Shown here piece after piece: positions 7,001 to 10,436 of a DNA stretch of 10,436 nt. Where the stretch lies: NCBI GenBank assembly GCA_040002735.1, contig JBDUDX010000204.1:1-10436 (forward strand), given 5' to 3'. Numbering within the stretch: the first letter of the stretch is position 1; every line of letters starts with the position of its first letter. The translations under genes and the position numbers were made by a program. The notes beneath the pieces are model-generated. The model was not told the DNA's origin. It ran no database searches and worked only from the letters and a program-made list of their open reading frames with translations. The stretch comes from JADGOV01 sp040002735. GTDB lineage: Bacteria > Actinomycetota > Actinomycetes > JADGOV01.

Positions 7001-8473
7001 TCAGGCCTTTACGATCTTGTCGATCTGCTGCTTCGCCGATTTCATGGCCTGCTCGGGGTTGGTGTCCCCGGCGAGCATGCGGGACACCTCGGTGTAGACC
7101 ACGGTGTCCACCTGGTTCCACTGCGGGATCTTCGGGCGTAGATAGATGTTCTCCGGCTGCCACGCCTTGCGGACGGCTTCGGTGGCGAGCAGGTTCGGCA
7201 TCTTCGACGGCAGCTTGGAGTTGGCCTTGATCTCGGGCAACTCATAGACCGAGGTACGGGTCGGCGTGCCACCGCCGACCTGGGACTTCAGGTCGAGGAC
7301 CTGCGCGTCGGGTGAGGTCGCCCAGTTCAGGAACAGCCAGGCCGCCTTCTGCTTCTTCGCATCCGCGTTCTTGTTGATCCCGATGCCGGTCCCGCCGTAG
7401 ATATTCGCCGACCGCTTCGGCCCCTTCGGTAGCCGCTCGAACCCGACCTTGCCGCCGAACTTACGGATGTCGCCACCGGCGAACTCGTGCCAGTTCGGCA
7501 CCATCGCCATCTGCCCGGCCCGGAAGGCGTCGTCGGCGCCGGACCAGTCCCACGTCGTCGAGCCGGGGTTCGCGATCTTCAACAGCTTCGCGTAGAACGT
7601 CGCCGCCTCGATCGCCGCCGGCTGGTCGAGCTGGCACGGACCGGGAGACTTCGATCCCAGGCCACCGATCTTCGCATCGTCGCTGAAGTAGCCGCCACCG
7701 TGAGCGGCCAGGATGTTGGAGAAGTCGCACATCAGCGAGTCGTACTGCTTCGCCTGGTGCCCGGTGCCGTACGGCACGCCGGTCTTCGCCTTGTGGTCGT
7801 TGAACCACTTCGCGATCTTGTAGTACTGCTCCCAGGTGATCGCCTCCGACGGCGAGACGTCGAAGCCGAGGTCGCCCGACATCTGCTTACCGAACTTGTC
7901 GAACAGGTCCTTGCGGTAGACCCAGATCATCGTCGGGCAGTCGTACGGCAGGGCGAACAGCTTCTGCGAGTCCACGAACCGACCGGCCGCTTCCAGCTGG
8001 GTGGGGATGAAGTCTGCGATGCCCTTCGCCGGCTGGGGGAGGCTCTTGTCGTTGAGGAAGGCGTTGAGGTCGGCGAGCCCGTCGGCGTACGGCGCCAGCA
8101 CCTGGTAAGGGTCAGCGTAGATCACCTCGTAGGACGCCCGGCCGGAGCCGAAGTCCAGCGCCACCTTCTGCACCAGGGCGCCGAGCTCCATCTGGGAAAT
8201 CTTCACGTTGATGCCGGTGAGGTCGGTGAAGGGCTTAGGGTCGGCCGCAATGGCCGCCGTCGGCGGGGTGTTCTCCGAGATGAAGTTGATAGTGGTGCCC
8301 TGCAACTGCTTCCAGCCGGTACCGCCGCTACTGCTGCTCTTGCTGGCACTGTCCTTGGAATCGGATCCGCAGGCACTGAGCAAGCCGGGGACAGCCACCG
8401 TGGCGGCACCGAACGCGGCACCCCTTAATAAGGCGCGACGGCTGAACGGACCGGACGGAGATGACGGAACCAC
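7001..8473 (-). CDS. Extracellular solute-binding protein (family 1), Tat-type lipoprotein
   Basis: Substrate receptor of the importer, anchored outside the membrane. With the GTG start at 8473 the product has 490 residues. Its signal has a twin-arginine stretch SRRALLRG at 11-18, a hydrophobic AAFGAATVAVPG, and a lipobox LLSAC at 31-35, so Cys35 would be lipidated; a Ser/Lys/Gly-rich linker follows. The mature part has the family 1 fold features, for example INFISENTPP early and EVIYADPYQVLAPYADG. GGGAGG lies five bases before this GTG. The frame stays open upstream, and an ATG at 8530 is an alternative, but it would overlap the proposed -10 element and put 19 extra residues before the signal. 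First gene of the operon. Ligand is inferred to be a polyol or related sugar from the dehydrogenases downstream. Confidence 0.9.
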   Translation of the reverse strand: MVPSSPSGPFSRRALLRGAAFGAATVAVPGLLSACGSDSKDSASKSSSSGGTGWKQLQGTTINFISENTPPTAAIAADPKPFTDLTGINVKISQMELGALVQKVALDFGSGRASYEVIYADPYQVLAPYADGLADLNAFLNDKSLPQPAKGIADFIPTQLEAAGRFVDSQKLFALPYDCPTMIWVYRKDLFDKFGKQMSGDLGFDVSPSEAITWEQYYKIAKWFNDHKAKTGVPYGTGHQAKQYDSLMCDFSNILAAHGGGYFSDDAKIGGLGSKSPGPCQLDQPAAIEAATFYAKLLKIANPGSTTWDWSGADDAFRAGQMAMVPNWHEFAGGDIRKFGGKVGFERLPKGPKRSANIYGGTGIGINKNADAKKQKAAWLFLNWATSPDAQVLDLKSQVGGGTPTRTSVYELPEIKANSKLPSKMPNLLATEAVRKAWQPENIYLRPKIPQWNQVDTVVYTEVSRMLAGDTNPEQAMKSAKQQIDKIVKA

Positions 8474-8478
8474 AACGG

Positions 8479-8484
8479 CCTCCC
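8479..8484 (-). promoter_or_regulatory. Ribosome binding site that decides the binding-protein start
   Basis: On the minus strand GGGAGG is separated by five bases from GTG at 8473. Upstream alternative ATG at 8530 has GGGGAG only one base away, too close for normal use. Confidence 0.6.
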
Positions 8485-8525
8485 AAACACGAGCGAAAAG
8501 GACAACGCGCTTGTCGACGGCCCGT

Positions 8526-8555
8526 AACATACTCCCCGCCGACGCCACGACCGAA
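8526..8555 (-). promoter_or_regulatory. Probable housekeeping promoter of the ABC/polyol operon
   Basis: On the minus strand TTCGGT (8555-8550) and TATGTT (8531-8526) are separated by 18 bp, a reasonable -35/-10 pair. Transcription would begin near 8519, giving an untranslated leader of about 45 bases before the GTG at 8473. This is pattern matching by eye. Confidence 0.4.
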
Positions 8556-8563
8556 GGGGGTGG

Positions 8564-8577
8564 GCACCTCCCGGTGC
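8564..8577. repeat. Short perfect inverted repeat upstream of the operon promoter
   Basis: GCACC-TCCC-GGTGC, arms of five with a four-base centre. It lies just upstream of the proposed -35 box, where an operator or activator site could be. It is short, and such repeats arise by chance in GC-rich DNA. Confidence 0.3.
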
Positions 8578-8638
8578 ATGCCGCGAGAGGCTGCGTCATC
8601 CCGCCGCCCAGCATCGGTCAATCAGGGAGGCTCAGGGC

Positions 8639-8737
8639 ATGGGAACGTCGCGCACACCAGGTCACTCCCGGACGACGCCGACCCTCAAGCCGGAGCGGGC
8701 CGGCTACGACGAGGGGACCCTGGATGCCGTGCTGGAC
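8639..8737 (+). pseudogene. N-terminal fragment resembling a pyridoxamine 5'-phosphate oxidase-like protein
   Basis: An ATG with a good ribosome site (GGGAGG eight bases before) opens a frame whose first 33 residues, with TTPTLKPERAGYDEGTLDAV at 12-31, resemble the start of FMN-binding split-barrel proteins of the pyridoxamine oxidase-like group. These usually read R-T-T-P ... R-A-x-Y-D-x-x-x-x-x-x-I-L-D. After VLD the expected flavin-binding barrel is absent and the frame runs on only as the antisense of the Fic remnant until 8917. The match is from memory and short, so a chance resemblance is possible. If real, it is a gene cut off by the rearrangement that brought in the Fic fragment. Confidence 0.4.
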
Positions 8738-8740
8738 GGG

Positions 8741-9168
8741 GTTCCTCAGCTCAAGCCGGTCTCGCATCTGCCACTCAAGGTCCTGGCCGGGAGGACGAGG
8801 CACGAAGCGTGTGTCTTGAAAATGAGCGCCGCGATGCCCCCCGATCATCACCTGGATGTCGCGCAGGCTGCCGGAATGCTGGTTGTCGGCCACGGTGCCT
8901 CGAACGAGGCTCCCTGAAAGTCACTCAGGAGTCCGACCGTGAGCGGTCGCCCCTCACTTGTCCAGGTAAAGGCGTACTCGGCTGCGCGGACGTAGTTCAA
9001 GATCTCCCGGAGCGTCGGGCGACGGAGGAGCCCTGGGTTCGGCAGCCGCCTCGCCGAGCGTCCAACGTCGCTAGCGCTGCGCGCGCTCGCTACAGCGTTG
9101 AACGTCGTCACGCTGAGCTTCGGCGTCTCCGTCGGCAACGCATGCGGCACATAGGCCACATACTCCAA
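8741..9168 (-). pseudogene. Truncated, frameshifted Fic-family protein remnant
   Basis: Fic proteins transfer AMP or related groups to target proteins. Read on the minus strand from a TTG at 9168, the sequence shows the N-terminal region of large actinobacterial Fic proteins: YVPHALPTE, then ARRLPNPGLLRRPTLRE (9054-9004). It jumps directly to ILNYVRAAEYAF and RPLTVGLLSDFQG. The roughly 30-40 residues that normally lie between RPTLRRE and VREILNYVR, including the conserved S-x-LEGT segment, are missing. After DFQG the match continues in another frame as SLVRGTVADNQHSGSLRDIQ and then DTRFVPRPPGQDLEWQMRD, to about 8741. One missing base in the run of three C at 8912-8914 restores one frame. The catalytic HPFxxGNGR motif and all downstream sequence are absent, so it cannot be active. 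Confidence 0.8.
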
Positions 9169-9265
9169 GGACCGAAACGTGGATCATGGCCTTGGATGGG
9201 TACGAGCAGGCGGGTGGGACATCACGGAACTGTTGACGCGCCTAATGTCACTGCAGCCACAGTTG

Positions 9266-9305
9266 ACTTGCATTCTCCATCGTTCTCCGGGCACGAAATG
9301 CAACT
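9266..9305. repeat. Inverted repeat around the promoter of the mycothiol-dependent enzyme gene
   Basis: ACTTGCATT at 9266-9274 and AATGCAACT at 9297-9305 are inverted copies matching at eight of nine positions, with centres 31 bp apart, about three helical turns. They bracket the expected -35 region and touch the -10 element at 9305. This is the arrangement of a repressor dimer pair or looped operator, but no regulator gene is in view. Confidence 0.4.
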
Positions 9306-9310
9306 AGGGT
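9305..9310 (+). promoter_or_regulatory. Likely -10 element of a leaderless transcript
   Basis: TAGGGT ends six bases before the ATG at 9317. This is the spacing seen in actinobacterial leaderless genes, where transcription begins at the start codon. No clear -35 is seen; TTCTCC at 9283-9288 is the best placed. The AGGG inside the element could instead act as a weak ribosome site. Confidence 0.45.
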
Positions 9311-9316
9311 CGCGGC

Positions 9317-10105
9317 ATGAGGACTCTCGCTGACCGCTCGATCGCCGCGCTCCGCGCCACTCACGACGAACTGGCGGCCGTCGTGCCGGAGCTCACCGAC
9401 GAGCAGCTGACCGGCCCCTCCGGCGCGTCGGACTGGACCGTTGCACAGGTTCTGTCGCACCTGGGCAGCGGCGCCGAGATCGCCCACGCTGGCTACCGCG
9501 CCGCCCTCGACGGCGAGCCCGCCCCGGGGAAGGACTTCGACGAGTCCGTGTGGGACCGCTGGAACGCCATGAATCCTCAGCAGCAGGCGGCGGGCTTCCT
9601 TGAGCACGACGGGGTCGTACTGCACGCGCTTGAGGCGCTCTCGGCAGAGCAGCGGGAGAGCACCACGGTGAAGCTGGCGTTCCTGCCGGCTCCCCTGTCG
9701 CTGGCCTCGGCCATCGGCATGCGCCTCAATGAGACGACGCTGCACTCCTGGGACATTCGCGTCGCGCTCGACCCCTACGCAAAGCTCGGCGCCGACGCGG
9801 CCGAGGTGCTGGTCGACCACTTCACCGGCGGCCTGGGCTTCCTGCTCGGCTTCCTCGGCAAGGCCGATCAGCTGCCGGAGGCCGCCGTCATCGCGGTGGC
9901 CGGCAGCGACGTCGCCATCGTGGTCGGGGACAGTGTCGGCCTGAGCAGGTCCGCCGGTGAGCCGACCGCCCGCTTCGACGCCGAGATTGAGGCCGCCCTT
10001 CGGTTGCTCGGTGGTCGGCTCAAGGCGCCGTACGTCCCGCCAGGTCTGCAGGTGACCGGCAACGTGACACTCGCCGACTTGCAACGGGCCTTCCCCGGCT
10101 TCTGA
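9317..10105 (+). CDS. Mycothiol-dependent maleylpyruvate isomerase-family enzyme
   Basis: Member of the DinB-like family named after mycothiol-dependent maleylpyruvate isomerase, 262 residues. An N-terminal four-helix bundle (about 1-155) has the metal site: His48 in VLSHLGSGAEI, and Glu139 with His143 in NETTLHSWDIRVAL. The last two keep the four-residue spacing of the Glu/His pair in the characterised Corynebacterium enzyme. The DW at 39-40 (GASDWTVAQVLSHL) is the family's usual lead-in. A second domain from about 190 ends in LQVTGNVTLADLQRAFPGF. Most paralogues have no known substrate; roles in thiol-dependent isomerisation or detoxification are only general guesses. It stands alone, with no operon partner, and does not appear linked to the polyol operon. 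Mycothiol use restricts the host to actinobacteria. Confidence 0.88.
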   Translation: MRTLADRSIAALRATHDELAAVVPELTDEQLTGPSGASDWTVAQVLSHLGSGAEIAHAGYRAALDGEPAPGKDFDESVWDRWNAMNPQQQAAGFLEHDGVVLHALEALSAEQRESTTVKLAFLPAPLSLASAIGMRLNETTLHSWDIRVALDPYAKLGADAAEVLVDHFTGGLGFLLGFLGKADQLPEAAVIAVAGSDVAIVVGDSVGLSRSAGEPTARFDAEIEAALRLLGGRLKAPYVPPGLQVTGNVTLADLQRAFPGF

Positions 10106-10323
10106 GTCGGCCGCCACCAGCGATCGGCGATCAGGTCCAGGGCGTCGGCGCGTCGTCCAGGTGCGACATGGACCCGCCGCTACCAGCCGCATGCGGTACA
10201 GCCCGCTCGCCCAGCCCCAGTCGCATCGCTCGAGTGGCCGCCAAGGGTCCGCCGCTGTTGCTGCAGAACGTCCGTAAGCGCCGCTCTGCCGCGCAATTGC
10301 TGCTGTCGGTGAACCAGTCGCGG
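10106..10323. other. Intergenic stretch with no supported gene
   Basis: Between the enzyme stop and the stop of the right-edge gene I see no convincing terminator hairpin and no recognisable coding sequence. A minus-strand frame with DWFTDSSN and FCSN faintly recalls a CGNR zinc finger but lacks its cysteines and has no start. Confidence 0.4.
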
Positions 10324-10436
10324 CTACTCACCCTCGGCGAGGGCGGCGAGTCGGTCCAGCGAGGCCTGCAGCTTGTCGGCTGTGGTCGCCCGAGCACGCG
10401 GAAGGCGCTCCTCGTCAGTCAAATCGGTCCAGTCGT
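10324..10436 (-). CDS. C-terminal end of an unidentified protein, cut by the right edge
   Basis: A minus-strand frame enters from the right edge and ends at TAG (10326-10324). It encodes 36-37 residues beginning DWTDLTDEERLPRARATT and ending LDRLAALAEGE. The charged, leucine-containing pattern and GC-rich third positions look coding, and the end is probably an alpha helix. I do not recognise the family. It is convergent with the mycothiol-dependent enzyme gene, with 218 bp between the stops. Confidence 0.5.
   Translation of the reverse strand, partial: DWTDLTDEERLPRARATTADKLQASLDRLAALAEGE

Noticed and set aside
8474..8614. N-terminal extension of the binding protein to 537 residues
   Set aside because: It would place 47 residues before the Tat signal and includes the likely promoter; GTG at 8473 has the better ribosome site.
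9063..9100. Imperfect hairpin (CAACG ... AGCGC, loop, GCGCT ... CGTTG)
   Set aside because: The stem is interrupted, lacks a T run, and falls inside the Fic remnant's coding sequence; probably chance in GC-rich DNA.
8461..9333. Plus-strand 290-codon open frame across the intergenic region
   Set aside because: The translation is rich in Arg, Cys and Pro with no motif, and overlaps two better-supported fragments in other frames and the promoter.
9248..10192. Long minus-strand open frame (314 codons) opposite the mycothiol-dependent enzyme gene
   Set aside because: It is the antisense shadow of a gene with clear family motifs; its own translation has no recognisable domain.
10131..10323. Possible CGNR zinc-finger remnant on the minus strand (DWFTDSSN ... 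FCSN)
   Set aside because: Only a few residues agree, the metal-binding cysteine pattern is incomplete, and the similarity is from memory; not enough to call.

Overview
The window is high-GC DNA with dense, overlapping genes and several GTG starts. A mycothiol-dependent maleylpyruvate isomerase-family gene and a Tat-type lipoprotein signal on the sugar-binding protein point to an actinobacterium. I cannot name the genus.

Layout. Positions 1-289 (minus) hold a broken xylulokinase, recognisable only as short blocks in shifted frames. Divergent from it, on the plus strand, is an intact two-gene unit (344-2175): a class I DeoC/FbaB-type aldolase with a histidine-glycine repeat tail, and a PfkB-family sugar kinase whose GTG start overlaps the aldolase stop. 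It ends tail to tail, with a 16-bp overlap, against a six-gene minus-strand operon (8473-2160). In transcription order this operon encodes a Tat/lipobox solute-binding protein, two MalF/MalG-type permeases, a zinc-dependent sorbitol/xylitol-type dehydrogenase, a UgpC/SmoK/MsmK-type ATPase and an SDR oxidoreductase. Three of its five junctions are 4-bp ATGA overlaps.

How the genes work together (inference). A sugar alcohol or related sugar is bound outside the cell and imported by a complete ABC transporter with its own ATPase. One or both dehydrogenases oxidise it to a ketose, which the PfkB kinase phosphorylates and the class I aldolase splits into three- or two-carbon products. The set resembles proteobacterial smo (sorbitol/mannitol) operons: binding protein, two permeases, ATPase, SDR and a nearby xylulokinase. 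Here the xylulokinase is wrecked and a kinase plus aldolase stands next to it. No regulator gene lies inside the window.

Upstream of the operon (8474-9316) there is no intact gene. It holds the probable operon promoter, a short N-terminal fragment resembling the pyridoxamine 5'-phosphate oxidase-like family (plus, 8639-8737), and a truncated, frameshifted, internally deleted Fic-family gene (minus, 8741-9168). Next comes a complete mycothiol-dependent enzyme gene (9317-10105), probably leaderless, with an inverted repeat around its promoter region. After a short stretch with nothing I can assign, the last 37 codons of an unidentified minus-strand gene run off the right edge.

I see no CRISPR array, tRNA, rRNA, insertion sequence or phage gene. 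The most interesting points are the proposed oxidise-phosphorylate-cleave polyol route, the decayed xylulokinase beside it, and the repeat tail on the aldolase.
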